64,000 nucleotides of DNA, from assembly GCA_018650465.1 (NCBI GenBank), contig JABIFY010000107.1, positions 1 through 64,000 of the forward strand, read 5' to 3'. The translations under genes were made by a program, and so were the position numbers. Position 1 is the stretch's first letter, and the number at the start of each line of letters is the position of its first letter. This DNA is from Alphaproteobacteria bacterium. Lineage in GTDB: Bacteria > Pseudomonadota > Alphaproteobacteria > UBA2966. The notes beneath the pieces were generated by a model. The model saw only the letters and a program-made list of their open reading frames with translations, was not told the origin of the DNA and searched no databases. Below are positions 42,429 to 52,006 of the stretch, in pieces.

Positions 42429-43301
42429 ATGTCCGTTAAACACCCAATCATTTCTGTTACAGGATCGTCCGGGGCTGGAACGTCGTCAGTAAAATCGACT
42501 TTCGAGCAGATCTTTCGTCGTGAACAGGTCCGGTCAATGGCTATCGAGGGCGACGCTTTTCATCGCTATGACAGGGTGAAGATGAAGGAGGTTATGGCGC
42601 GTGAAGCGCAAAACGATAACCTTCATTTCAGCCATTTCGGCCCTCAGGCCAATTTGCTGGATGAGCTGGAAGCTGAGTTCAAACGATATGGAGAGACCGG
42701 TTATTGCCGGACCCGCACCTATGTTCACGACCAGGCAGAAGCCGAATCAACGGGCGTTCCCGCCGGTACCTTCACTGACTGGATCGAGCCAGACGATGAA
42801 ACAGATGTGCTGTTTTATGAAGGTTTGCATGGGGCTGTTGTGACAGACGATGTCAATGTCGCTCAATATCCCGATCTAAAAATCGGCGTTGTGCCCGTGA
42901 TTAATCTGGAATGGACCCAGAAAATTCATCGTGACCGTGATGTCAGGGGTTATTCAACCGAGGCCGTCATGGACACCATGCTGCGGCGTATGCCGGATTA
43001 TGTGCACTACATTTGCCCCCAGTTTTCACAAACCGACATTAATTTTCAGCGCGTGCCCATGGTCGACACATCCAACCCCTTTGTTGCCCGTTGGATACCA
43101 ACACCAGACGAAAGCATGGTTGTGATCCGGTTCCGGGACCCGCACGGCATCGACTTTCCCTATCTCGTTTCCATGATTCACGACAGCTTTATGTCCAGGG
43201 CCAATTCCATCGTTATTCCTGGCGGCAAACTGGATATCGCCATGCAGCTGATCCTGACACCAATGATCCTGAAACTGACCAGGCTTGGCCGACGCGACTG
43301 A
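42429..43301 (+). CDS. cbbP: Phosphoribulokinase
   Basis: A 290-aa kinase of the octameric proteobacterial type. The P-loop VTGSSGAGTSSVKSTFEQIF opens the protein; EGDAFHRYDRVKMKE (catalytic Asp), FYEGLHGAV and KIGVVPVINLEWTQKIHRDR follow, and the end LMLTPMILKL-type segment is present. It makes ribulose-1,5-bisphosphate with ATP, the RuBisCO substrate. Located between cbbF and cbbM. Confidence 0.95.
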   Translation: MSVKHPIISVTGSSGAGTSSVKSTFEQIFRREQVRSMAIEGDAFHRYDRVKMKEVMAREAQNDNLHFSHFGPQANLLDELEAEFKRYGETGYCRTRTYVHDQAEAESTGVPAGTFTDWIEPDDETDVLFYEGLHGAVVTDDVNVAQYPDLKIGVVPVINLEWTQKIHRDRDVRGYSTEAVMDTMLRRMPDYVHYICPQFSQTDINFQRVPMVDTSNPFVARWIPTPDESMVVIRFRDPHGIDFPYLVSMIHDSFMSRANSIVIPGGKLDIAMQLILTPMILKLTRLGRRD

Positions 43302-43362
43302 AAATCCGGCCCAAGCAAATTGACGCAAAATCTTTCAATAACCGTTCCAAAGGAGATGACCC

Positions 43363-44742
43363 GTGGACCAATCTGACCGCTATGCCGACCTGAATTTAAC
43401 CGAAGAAACACTGATTGCCGGCCAGGCCCATGTCTTGTGTGCCTATATCATGAAACCCAAATCCGGTTACGGCTATCTGGAAACAGCTGCCCACTTTGCA
43501 GCGGAATCTTCCACCGGGACCAATGTGGATATCTCGACGACGGACGATTTCACCCGTGGTGTCGATGCTATGGTCTATGAAATTGATCCAGCAAAAGAAC
43601 TGATGAAAATCGCCTACCCGGTCGAATTGTTCGATTTCAACATTACGGATGGCAGCGCCATGATTGCTTCCTTCCTCACCCTGACGATTGGTAATAATCA
43701 GGGCATGGGTGATGTCGAATATGCCAAAATGCACGATTTTTATGTGCCCCGGCCTTATCTCGAGAAATTTGACCGCCCGTCGGCGACCATCAGCGATTTG
43801 TGGCGTGTATTGGGCCGCCCGCAAAAAGATGGCGGCTTTATTGTCGGCACGATCATCAAACCCAAACTGGGGCTAAGACCCAAACCCTTCGCCGATGCAG
43901 CCTATGATTTCTGGCTGGGTGGTGATTTCATCAAGAATGATGAACCCCAGGGCAATCAGTCCTTTGCCCCCTTGAAAGTAACGATCCCCCTCGTCGCACA
44001 AGCCATGACAAGAGCCCAGAATACGACCGGGCAGGCCAAGTTGTTTTCAGCAAACATTACAGCAGACGACCCTGCCGAAATGTTGGCCCGCGGCGAATTC
44101 ATTCTCGACGCTTTTGGTGAAAATGCAGATCATGTGGCTTTTCTGGTCGATGGGTATGTTGCCGGACCGGCGGCCATTACGACGGCGCGTCGGAACTTCC
44201 CCAATCAGTTCCTTCATTACCACAGGGCCGGCCACGGTGCTGTAACCTCGCCGCAGTCAAAGCGCGGCTATACCGCCCAGGTTCTGGCAAAGATGTCCCG
44301 TCTGCAGGGCGCATCCGGTATCCACGCCGGCACCATGAGCTACGGCAAAATGGAAGGTGAAGCAGGAGACACCATCATCGCCCACATGATTGAACAGGAC
44401 AGTGTCATGGGGCCATATTTCCATCAGGAATGGTACGGCAGTAATCCGACCACACCGATCATCTCCGGCGGGATGAATGCTTTGCGCATGCCTGGTTTTT
44501 TCGAAAATCTCGGCCACTCAAACCTGATCCTGACGGCTGGCGGCGGTAGTTATGGTCACATTGATGGACCGGCTGTCGGGGCGACATCCTTGCGCCAGGC
44601 AGAACAATGCTGGCGCGAAGGCGCTGATCCCATTGAATTTGCCCGGGAACACCGTGAATTTGCCCGTGCCTTCGAAAGTTTTACGCATGATGCAGATGAG
44701 CTGTTTCCAGGCTGGCGTGGCGACCTGAATATCGCGGCCTGA
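43363..44742 (+). CDS. cbbM: Form II RuBisCO
   Basis: A 459-aa enzyme from GTG 43363 (AAAGGAG upstream). It is closely similar in layout to the Rhodospirillum rubrum enzyme: [12 protein letters not shown] start, [24 protein letters not shown], the carbamylated Lys site [33 protein letters not shown], catalytic-loop Lys in [10 protein letters not shown] and [20 protein letters not shown]. All catalytic residues are present. Form II acts as an L2 dimer without a small subunit and suits low oxygen/high CO2. No carboxysome or activase gene is adjacent. Confidence 0.98.
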   Translation: MDQSDRYADLNLTEETLIAGQAHVLCAYIMKPKSGYGYLETAAHFAAESSTGTNVDISTTDDFTRGVDAMVYEIDPAKELMKIAYPVELFDFNITDGSAMIASFLTLTIGNNQGMGDVEYAKMHDFYVPRPYLEKFDRPSATISDLWRVLGRPQKDGGFIVGTIIKPKLGLRPKPFADAAYDFWLGGDFIKNDEPQGNQSFAPLKVTIPLVAQAMTRAQNTTGQAKLFSANITADDPAEMLARGEFILDAFGENADHVAFLVDGYVAGPAAITTARRNFPNQFLHYHRAGHGAVTSPQSKRGYTAQVLAKMSRLQGASGIHAGTMSYGKMEGEAGDTIIAHMIEQDSVMGPYFHQEWYGSNPTTPIISGGMNALRMPGFFENLGHSNLILTAGGGSYGHIDGPAVGATSLRQAEQCWREGADPIEFAREHREFARAFESFTHDADELFPGWRGDLNIAA

Positions 44743-44746
44743 CGCG

Positions 44747-45841
44747 CTAAATTGCTTTGAAAAGACGACCACCGGTCACCGGTTCTGAAACGCCGGTGGT
44801 CGTCGGCAAGCTCAATGCCATACCGTCCAGACTGCGTACAGCAAGCCAGGCGAAGGCTTCAGCTTCGAGCAAATCACCTCGCCAGCCGACGGCTTCCACC
44901 GGTTCAACGGGTACGCCGATGGCCTTGTTAAGCAATTCCATGATCAAGCCGTTATGACGGCCACCGCCGCAGACCAGCCAGCGCAAGGCCGGTTGAGGGA
45001 ACCAGGTGCGTGCTGCAGCCACGGACGCTACAGTGAAATCAGTCAGGATACGGGCACCATCCGCGGGAGAATGGGCGGTTTGGTCGCCCATGGTGTCGTG
45101 AACGGCGGCATGAAATTCCATACGGTCGAGCGATTTGGGTGGCGGTTTCGCGAAATAGCCATGTGTCATTAACTGATCCAGAATGCCTGGTGCGCTTTTC
45201 CCCGTTGCAGCAAAGGCCCCGTTTTGATCCATGGGCTGGTTGCGCCGATCACACATCCAGTCATCGATCAGGGCATTGGCCGGGCCGGTATCAAAAGCCA
45301 GTATGTTGTCGGCCCCGTCCCCAATCCAGGTGACATTTCCCACACCGCCCAGATTCAACACGGCCAGGGGTTTTTCAAGATCAACAGCCAGGGCGCGATG
45401 ATAAAGCGGGGCCAGTGGTGCGCCCTGCCCGCCTGCGGCCACATCTGCAGTGCGAAAATCGGCCACAACATCAATGCCGGTTTTATCAGCCAGCCGCTGC
45501 GCGTTGCCGATCTGGACGGTCACGCCCTCCTCAGGGCGATGATCCACCGTTTGCCCGTGGAAGCCGATTACATCCACATCTGACGCAGCCAGATCGTTGT
45601 CAGAGAGCAGTTTCAGCACCACCGCTGCCTGTCGGTCGGCAATCATGTCAGCGACGTCGTCGCGCACCGCAGGGCGATTGATGCACTCTCGCAAGCGGTC
45701 GCGGAAATTCTCGTCATATTCTTGCGCCAGGCCAGGCCCGAAACGGGACACTGTTTCACCATCTGTTTCAATCAGGGCCGCGTCGATACCGTCCATGGAG
45801 GTACCGCTCATTAACCCGATGGCTGTTCTGATCTTGCTCAT
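44747..45841 (-). CDS. anmK: Anhydro-N-acetylmuramic acid kinase
   Basis: A 364-aa sugar kinase: AIGLMSGTSMDGIDAALIE (N-terminal phosphate loop), VIGFHGQTVDHRPEEGVTVQIGN, LNLGGVGNVTWIG, AFDTGPANALIDDW and LVCGGGRHNGLIMELL are all AnmK signatures. It cleaves and phosphorylates 1,6-anhydroMurNAc released in cell-wall turnover, giving MurNAc-6-phosphate. It is convergent with cbbM (4 bases apart) and divergent from tyrS. Confidence 0.95.
   Translation of the reverse strand: MSKIRTAIGLMSGTSMDGIDAALIETDGETVSRFGPGLAQEYDENFRDRLRECINRPAVRDDVADMIADRQAAVVLKLLSDNDLAASDVDVIGFHGQTVDHRPEEGVTVQIGNAQRLADKTGIDVVADFRTADVAAGGQGAPLAPLYHRALAVDLEKPLAVLNLGGVGNVTWIGDGADNILAFDTGPANALIDDWMCDRRNQPMDQNGAFAATGKSAPGILDQLMTHGYFAKPPPKSLDRMEFHAAVHDTMGDQTAHSPADGARILTDFTVASVAAARTWFPQPALRWLVCGGGRHNGLIMELLNKAIGVPVEPVEAVGWRGDLLEAEAFAWLAVRSLDGMALSLPTTTGVSEPVTGGRLFKAI
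44764..44804. other. Perfect 12-bp stem-loop at the cbbM/anmK junction
   Basis: GACGACCACCGG (44764-44775) pairs fully with CCGGTGGTCGTC (44793-44804) over a 17-base loop, inside the anmK 3-prime end and 22 bases after the cbbM stop. On the minus strand TTTTC follows. It may protect or end the cbb transcript from the + side. Confidence 0.45.
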
Positions 45842-45949
45842 GTGGCCCCTTTGAGAATTCGCTCTGCGTTGTTCCCTCGGCCGGGTTGTGCTAGATAGCG
45901 GCTCTTATTCGTTTTGTTCAATTCATCACCCTTCAAGAAACAGCTTTTC

Positions 45950-47206
45950 ATGACTGATTTACGTTCCGACTTCCTGCGCACAATTGTTGAGCGCCAGTAT
46001 ATGCACCAGTGTACGGACCTGGAAGCACTTGACGCAAAAGCGGCGAGTGGTGAACCGGTTGTGGCCTATATTGGTTTTGATTGCACGGCCCCCAGCCTGC
46101 ATGCGGGCAGCCTGGTGCAGATTATGATGCTGCATCATTTGCAGCAGACTGGCCACAAACCTGTGGTCCTGATGGGTGGTGGCACCACAAAGGTGGGTGA
46201 TCCGTCGGGCAAGGATACGCAACGCCAGTTGCTGGATGACGCCAAAATCAACGAGAATATGGCTGGTATCCGCGATGTTTTCTCTAAATTCCTGAAATTT
46301 GGCGATGGCCCGACCGATGCCATCATGGTCAACAATGACGACTGGCTGAAAGATATCCAGTACATCGATTTCCTGCGCGATTACGGTCGGCATTTTTCCG
46401 TCAATCGCATGCTGGGCTTCGACAGTGTGAAACTGCGCCTCGAACGCGAACAGCCGCTGACGTTCCTTGAATTCAATTACATGATCTTGCAGGCCTACGA
46501 CTTCCTTGAACTGGGTCGGCGTCATGATTGCAGCCTGCAAATGGGTGGCTCGGATCAATGGGGTAATATCGTCAATGGTGTGGAACTGGGCCGCCGGGTC
46601 GAGCAACGTTCGCTCTTTGGCCTGACCACGCCTTTGCTGACCACGGCGTCGGGTGCCAAAATGGGCAAAACCGCTGACGGGGCTGTCTGGCTCAACGAGG
46701 ACATGCTCTCGGCCTGGGATTACTGGCAGTATTGGCGCAACACCGAAGATGCCGATGTTGGCCGCTTCCTGCGTCTGTTCACGGCCCTGCCTATGGATGA
46801 AATCACGCGTCTGGAGGCCCTGGAAGGTGCCGAACTGAACGACGCCAAGAAAATCCTGGCCAATGCAGCCACCAGCATGTGTCACGGCGCAGACGCGGCC
46901 AAGGCGTCAGAAGAAACCGCCCGCAAGACCTTCGAACAAGGTGGCGCCGCCGAAGGCCTGCCGACCATCGAAGTGGCTTCAGCTGATCTCGGTGAAGGCG
47001 TTGCAGCGTTTGAGATGTTCCGCCGCGCCGGTCTCGCCCAAACCGGCGGCGAAGCCCGTCGTCTGGTCAAAGGCGGCGGTGCCCGATTGAACGACGTTCA
47101 GATCAAAGCCGAAATGGATTTGATTACGCTGGCCGACTGCAATGCCGACGGTGTCATCAAGTTATCCGCAGGCAAAAAACGCCATGTGTTAGTGAAGCCG
47201 AAATAA
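45950..47206 (+). CDS. tyrS: Tyrosyl-tRNA synthetase
   Basis: A 418-aa class I synthetase from ATG 45950 (the TTG at 45914 is less likely). [19 protein letters not shown] holds the HIGH-type motif, [15 protein letters not shown] is the substrate loop, [14 protein letters not shown] binds tyrosine and [14 protein letters not shown] is the KMSKS equivalent. The C-terminal S4-like RNA-binding domain ends in [12 protein letters not shown]. It charges tRNA-Tyr. Confidence 0.96.
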   Translation: MTDLRSDFLRTIVERQYMHQCTDLEALDAKAASGEPVVAYIGFDCTAPSLHAGSLVQIMMLHHLQQTGHKPVVLMGGGTTKVGDPSGKDTQRQLLDDAKINENMAGIRDVFSKFLKFGDGPTDAIMVNNDDWLKDIQYIDFLRDYGRHFSVNRMLGFDSVKLRLEREQPLTFLEFNYMILQAYDFLELGRRHDCSLQMGGSDQWGNIVNGVELGRRVEQRSLFGLTTPLLTTASGAKMGKTADGAVWLNEDMLSAWDYWQYWRNTEDADVGRFLRLFTALPMDEITRLEALEGAELNDAKKILANAATSMCHGADAAKASEETARKTFEQGGAAEGLPTIEVASADLGEGVAAFEMFRRAGLAQTGGEARRLVKGGGARLNDVQIKAEMDLITLADCNADGVIKLSAGKKRHVLVKPK

Positions 47207-47207
47207 A

Positions 47208-47573
47208 TTAACTTAGCTCGCAAGTTTTTCGGGTTGAGACCTTTTGGAGAGCTTCAGCCTCGCCTTTCAAGCGCGCATATTCCTGGGCTTGAGGGCCATC
47301 TCCGCCTTCAAGAAAAAACAAGGCAGGCCAGAACAGGATCATGCCAACAGCCATTTGCGCGTTGTCATTGTCTGATTTCTTTTTTAACGTTCCGTGCAAT
47401 TGATTGACCCGGGTTTGCACGCGATCAAGTTCCATCGAAACCTGCTCACAGCTATAATTTTTGTATTGTATTGTCGATACGGATGCTGTGGCGATTTCAT
47501 CAGGTGACGAGGCACAAGAAGCAATAACCAACATAGATAATATTACAGCAATAAATTTCACAACAAACTCCAT
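47208..47573 (-). CDS. Small lipoprotein of unknown function
   Basis: A 121-aa protein with a signal segment ending MLVIASCASSPDE, where Cys20 fits a lipobox, so it is probably lipid-anchored. Residues 40-70 are helical (CEQVSMELDRVQTRVNQLHG), followed by a hydrophobic MILFWPALFFLEGG segment and a second helix. Similar small lipoproteins with this helix-hydrophobic-helix plan occur in many proteobacteria without known function. Convergent with tyrS (1 base between stops). The 205 bases before its start hold no gene or motif I can support. Confidence 0.7.
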   Translation of the reverse strand: MEFVVKFIAVILSMLVIASCASSPDEIATASVSTIQYKNYSCEQVSMELDRVQTRVNQLHGTLKKKSDNDNAQMAVGMILFWPALFFLEGGDGPQAQEYARLKGEAEALQKVSTRKTCELS

Positions 47574-47778
47574 AATTCCCCTATTAGCATACCTAGAAAA
47601 AAGGACTTAAAGAATTTAGTCAACCTTTAATAGAAATTATCCCTCGTTAATGCAAATAACAGAAACTACATTATTCAGAATTATTACTACGGTTTCGTTG
47701 CTCCAATACTTAAACCAGAACAACGAATCTTTGTTGGAAATGTGAAATGCCGGTTGAGCTTGTCTAAGCTATTCTGGC

Positions 47779-48078
47779 CTATTTGAATTCGATTTCGACG
47801 AAAGCGAATTCATAGTCGTTGGCGTTGATGACGTCATGCTCGACGCCGATGTCCCGAAAATACGGGATGCCGTCTTTTAGCTTGGCCAGATTTTCGGTGC
47901 CATTTTTGTCGACGATCTTCAGGGTACCGTCCATGACGGGCACAACGACGTAGTCCATCTCGTGGCGATGCCAGCCTGTGGCGGCACCGGGTGCAAATCG
48001 CCATTCGGTGACGCGCGTGCGGTCATTGTCGATCATGACGGTGGGGACAGCGGCTGGTATGTTGGTGGTTTCAGTCAT
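47779..48078 (-). CDS. Cupin-domain protein
   Basis: A 99-aa single-domain cupin. Motif 1 is WRFAPGAATGWHRHEMDYVVVPVMDG (His-x-His plus Glu metal ligands), motif 2 is IPYFRDIGVEHDVINAND (last His). It is likely an Fe or other metal enzyme or small-molecule binder. It starts 10 bases after the HD-domain gene, which encodes a possible di-iron enzyme; the two may act in one pathway. Confidence 0.83.
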   Translation of the reverse strand: MTETTNIPAAVPTVMIDNDRTRVTEWRFAPGAATGWHRHEMDYVVVPVMDGTLKIVDKNGTENLAKLKDGIPYFRDIGVEHDVINANDYEFAFVEIEFK

Positions 48079-48087
48079 TGCGATGCC

Positions 48088-48660
48088 TCAAACATATTCT
48101 ACTGGCTGTTTGCCAAATAATGCTCGAACCATGGGCTCGAACGTGGCCAGGGGTTCCGTGTCGTAATCAGGGTCGAAACAGTTTTGGTCGTAGTTTTCAC
48201 AAAAATCCGCGCAGGCCTGATAGTGTTCGTGATCCTTGAACTGGTCGCGGGCATTTTGGTCCTGGCCCATGTGGTGGAAGTAATAATAGCCCTGAAAAAC
48301 GCCATGGTGGCGGATGATCCAGTGGTTTTTGTCGCTGACATAGGGCTTGAGCACAGCAGCGGCGAGCTGGCTGTGGTTGTCCGGGGCGATGCTGTCGCCG
48401 ATGTCGTGCAACAAGGCACAGACCACCAGTTCATCGTCTGCCCCGTCCCGTAAAGCCCGGGTGGCGGATTGCAGGGAATGTTCGTAGCGGTCGACCTTGT
48501 AGCCAAGCTTTGGGCCTTGCAACTTCATCAGCATGGCAAGGACTTCGTCCGCCAGCGTTTGGCGCTGGTGTTCCTGAAACAAGGGCGTGAGGAATTCATA
48601 TTCTTCTTTTGAGCCGTGCTTCATTTCAGTGAAACTGACTTCTCTCAAATCATTATCCAT
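48088..48660 (-). CDS. HD-domain protein, possible PhnZ/TmpB-like di-iron oxygenase
   Basis: A 190-aa protein from ATG 48660, which directly follows the AsmA-family stop. Metal-binding residues: His61 (RYEHSLQSA), His85-Asp86 (ALLHDIGD), His96 (DNHSQLA), His118/119 (IRHHG) and an Asp near 158-163. The spacing His, HD, His, His, Asp matches the HD subgroup that includes PhnZ/TmpB and myo-inositol oxygenase, mixed-valent di-iron oxygenases, more than classic phosphohydrolases. This is a hypothesis from spacing. Neighbour is a cupin. Confidence 0.7.
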   Translation of the reverse strand: MDNDLREVSFTEMKHGSKEEYEFLTPLFQEHQRQTLADEVLAMLMKLQGPKLGYKVDRYEHSLQSATRALRDGADDELVVCALLHDIGDSIAPDNHSQLAAAVLKPYVSDKNHWIIRHHGVFQGYYYFHHMGQDQNARDQFKDHEHYQACADFCENYDQNCFDPDYDTEPLATFEPMVRALFGKQPVEYV

Positions 48661-48661
48661 A

Positions 48662-51600
48662 TCAGTTATCCTGTCCGTCGACGGGTTTATCATCTGTTGT
48701 GGTAGATGGCTTGAAACTGCCAAACAAAAGTTTTCTGAGCGGTCCTGGAGCGAGCGCTGACAAGGGGTTAACCGTGACCTTGGGACGGGAAATAGGGCCG
48801 GAGACTTCGTAGGTCAGGCCAAATATTCCCTCGCCCTTGCCGCCAACCAGCAACCTTCCCAGGATCGGGATATTACCCAGCACAGAATTAATCGTATAGG
48901 CAGGCACCAGGGTGCCCTGCAGGGCGACACGAGACAAGTTTCGATCAACCGCCCCTTCGATGGTGACACCAAGTGAAGGACCATAAGCCCGGGCGTCGCG
49001 AGTGCGGATGATGCCGTTGCGCATTTCAAAAGGCGCCTCGAACTGGACAAAGGGAATGCCGTTATTGGTCAGAATATTGGCCACGCCGGACAGTGAGCCC
49101 ACGGTCAAAATGTTGGCCAAAGTCGGCGCATCCACGACCTTGAATTTTTTCAGAACGACCTTGCCACGCATAGGCTGGTCTTTTTCCTGCTCGAAGATCG
49201 TCGCATCCAGGGCCAGCGCACCGCCAAAGGCATTTTCAAAAATGCCCAGCTTGCGCATAACGCCCCCGCCATCTGCAGAGCGGACCTTGATCTCACTTTT
49301 TTCAGCCGAAGAACTGAAAGCCAAATCAATGGGCACGCCGCCGACCAGGTCACCACGGGACAGGTCGCCCTTGGCACTCAGGTTACGCCAGTATGATCCA
49401 TCAAAGTTGGCGCTGCCTGCCATGTTATCCAGCATCTGGGTGTCGTCGAGTATCAACCGCCCCAGCTGCATTGAAATACTCAAAGGCGGCAAATCCTGTC
49501 CGGCCTTGGCGGCGTCATTTCCCAGGAACCGTGACATGTAGGGACGCACATCAAATTGCGCGCCATTCAGTGCGATAATATACCCGGCAGGCTGAAGTGG
49601 CCTGACCGCCGCAGAAACTTCTGACAGTCCAAACTTCAAGAGATTAAGTTCGAGGTTTTTCAGTGTAGCCCCTGCCCCAATTTCCACCTTGCCATTTGTT
49701 TCCAGTCCACCGCCGACATAACTGAAGTCACCACCAAAGCCAAAACTGGCAGGAGTGGGCTGATTTCCAGTGGAAACAGCTGGCTGATTTCCAGTGGAAA
49801 CAGCTTGCTGACTTTCGTTGGAAGTCGCTGGCAAGACAAACTGAAAATCAATCTGGGCCGGGATACCGGCGGCTTTTTGCCATAATAATTCGGGCAAAGC
49901 CAAAGCGGCGGCGGTCAGGTCGACATTCATATCGCCGCCTTTTACCTGCCAGTTTTCCGCCACCATGTTGGCCGTAATTGCCACCGGCCCTGCCAGCCAA
50001 CTGATGTCGGGCATGTTCAAACCCTTGCGGGCAGCCTCATCCAGCACGGTCGACATCTGAAGCTGCGATGACTTGGCAGCCTCACCATAAAACTCTTGAT
50101 GCCAGGTGACATTGGCGGCAACGCCCGCGACATGTACGTCACCGGTGATATCAATGGCGTTGGCGTCGATGCTGACGGCCAGGCCCCCCTTGCTCAGAGG
50201 CAAGCCACCGATGCCTTTTGGCATGGAAAAATCCCGCACGTTCGCAGCAGCGGCGAACAAAACATCTTTGGGGTCCAGTTCCTCGGTTAAAGGCAATTTG
50301 ATCCGGGCACGAGCCGCCATTTCACCACCCAGCTCAGCCGGAACAACGCCCAATGTCGTGGCAAAACCGAAAGGTTCCATATCCAGAATGGCCATGCCCT
50401 CATTCACTGGTCCACTGACCACAAAGGAAATATCTACATCCGGGTTTTCACCATTTAACTCGCTCAGCAGAACTTTGCCTTCTGACATGACGAGCGAATT
50501 CACCTGGCCTTCTTCAACAGAAATATCGAGGCTATTGACGGTCATTCTTGCTGTGCCGGTGGCGCCAACAAGCAACGGCAATTTTGGCAAATAACGGGTT
50601 GTCAGATCTTCGAAACGTAGCGCGAGATCCAGCGCATCATCTGGCAGCGTATCCTTTGTGAAGTCTTCTGGCCGAATTCGCAAAACGAAATTGCCTTCGG
50701 ACACCTGGCCTTGGCGAATATTCGTCAAGACCCAGTCCCGCGCCAAAGGGGCGAGGTTTGGCGGCCAGTATTCGCCAAGGTCTGCCATAGGCACATTCCG
50801 CAGGGTGCCTTCCAGAACACCGCCAGCCGACCAGACGTCTCCATCTTGTTGGAGTTTGATGTTGCCCTTGGCGACGCCCGACGGCCCGCCCGTATCAACA
50901 ATGATTTGTGCAAGTTCGACAGAGCGATAATCCTGCTTGATCACCCCTCGCGCCGCTAACTGTGAAAATACCAGCGAGCCCGCAAAAAAGTCAGGCAGTG
51001 TCACAACGCCCGGACCGCCCGCAAGATCAAAATCAACTGGCGCTGTGCGACCATCAAGGTAAAGGGTTGTTGATATCTTGCCGCTCACCGGTGCTGCGAA
51101 GGCTGACAAGGGCTTTAAGGTTGGTACATGGGCAGCCAGTTCGGCAGGCAGAAAGTCCGCCAGATCAAGACTGATGTCCAGTTTTTGCTCAATATTATGG
51201 TAATTGGCAACCGCCGATATGCGTGTTGCCCCGCCGCCGATCTCCACATCAGCAATGATATTGCCGTCGATGCCGTCGGTTGACCGCAGCAGGGAGATAT
51301 CTGCCCAGGGTGCCCGCCAGGTTGTTCGCGTCGCATGGTCAACCAATAATATATCTGCGTTCAGAACACTGATCCGCGATAAAAACCCGTCTCTGCGGTC
51401 TTTGACTGATGGGTTCAACAGTGCTTCGAAAAATGTCGCCGCTGCATTTCCCGTGGCAGAGCCAATTTTCGACCCCAAACCCAGGTCGAAGCGCCCGTCT
51501 TTCGTCCGCAACAAACGGACTTGTGGCCGTAGCAGGTCCAGGGTCGTGGGCACGATGCGGCCATCCAGAATTGCCGCACCGCTCAGGCCCAATGAAATTT

Positions 51601-51886
51601 CGGGTATCCGGGCAATGGATTCACCCTTTTCATTTAACAAACGAACGCCAATGGCGCGCACATCCAGCGTGCGATCCCAGCCAGCCCAGGTCAGGATCGT
51701 ATCATCCATCTCAACCTGAACACCTGCCCTGCCCAGAGTCAGGGCTTCTTTGAGGTAAGGTGTCAAAAAGCCGAGGGAAACCGGACCGGAAGACAGCAAC
51801 CAGGCAAAGACGGCGAATGCCATGGCAAGGCTTGCCGCCATGGCGCCGAATATCTGAAGTACAAATTTGCCTGCCGGCAGGATCAT
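48662..51886 (-). CDS. AsmA/DUF3971 (YhdP-like) envelope protein
   Basis: A 1074-aa protein anchored by an N-terminal membrane segment (about 10-32), then a long periplasmic region rich in beta repeats. It has LDLLRPQVRLLRTKDGRFDLGLG near 110 and a C-terminal AsmA-like part (FVQFEAPFEMRNGIIRTRDA, ILGRLLVGGKGEGIFGLTYEVSGP). YhdP/TamB/AsmA relatives move phospholipids between membranes through a hydrophobic groove. A 24-base tandem duplication lies at 49758-49805 (residues about 695-710). The HD gene follows directly. Confidence 0.87.
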   Translation of the reverse strand: MILPAGKFVLQIFGAMAASLAMAFAVFAWLLSSGPVSLGFLTPYLKEALTLGRAGVQVEMDDTILTWAGWDRTLDVRAIGVRLLNEKGESIARIPEISLGLSGAAILDGRIVPTTLDLLRPQVRLLRTKDGRFDLGLGSKIGSATGNAAATFFEALLNPSVKDRRDGFLSRISVLNADILLVDHATRTTWRAPWADISLLRSTDGIDGNIIADVEIGGGATRISAVANYHNIEQKLDISLDLADFLPAELAAHVPTLKPLSAFAAPVSGKISTTLYLDGRTAPVDFDLAGGPGVVTLPDFFAGSLVFSQLAARGVIKQDYRSVELAQIIVDTGGPSGVAKGNIKLQQDGDVWSAGGVLEGTLRNVPMADLGEYWPPNLAPLARDWVLTNIRQGQVSEGNFVLRIRPEDFTKDTLPDDALDLALRFEDLTTRYLPKLPLLVGATGTARMTVNSLDISVEEGQVNSLVMSEGKVLLSELNGENPDVDISFVVSGPVNEGMAILDMEPFGFATTLGVVPAELGGEMAARARIKLPLTEELDPKDVLFAAAANVRDFSMPKGIGGLPLSKGGLAVSIDANAIDITGDVHVAGVAANVTWHQEFYGEAAKSSQLQMSTVLDEAARKGLNMPDISWLAGPVAITANMVAENWQVKGGDMNVDLTAAALALPELLWQKAAGIPAQIDFQFVLPATSNESQQAVSTGNQPAVSTGNQPTPASFGFGGDFSYVGGGLETNGKVEIGAGATLKNLELNLLKFGLSEVSAAVRPLQPAGYIIALNGAQFDVRPYMSRFLGNDAAKAGQDLPPLSISMQLGRLILDDTQMLDNMAGSANFDGSYWRNLSAKGDLSRGDLVGGVPIDLAFSSSAEKSEIKVRSADGGGVMRKLGIFENAFGGALALDATIFEQEKDQPMRGKVVLKKFKVVDAPTLANILTVGSLSGVANILTNNGIPFVQFEAPFEMRNGIIRTRDARAYGPSLGVTIEGAVDRNLSRVALQGTLVPAYTINSVLGNIPILGRLLVGGKGEGIFGLTYEVSGPISRPKVTVNPLSALAPGPLRKLLFGSFKPSTTTDDKPVDGQDN
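49758..49805. repeat. Perfect 24-bp tandem duplication inside the AsmA-family gene
   Basis: GGCTGATTTCCAGTGGAAAC (plus AGCT) is repeated twice without change, encoding the in-frame duplicated stretch AVSTGNQP in a Ser/Asn-rich linker. Likely recent replication slippage in a tolerant region. Confidence 0.75.
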
Positions 51887-52006
51887 CGCGTTTTGTCCAG
51901 GTTTAATAAAAGTACCGGATCGTCTTTACGGTTTAATGCAGTTTGAAATCTTGACCGAAACAGCCCCTTCAAGCAGTCTCAAACAAATACTGCCAGGGGA
52001 ATTATA

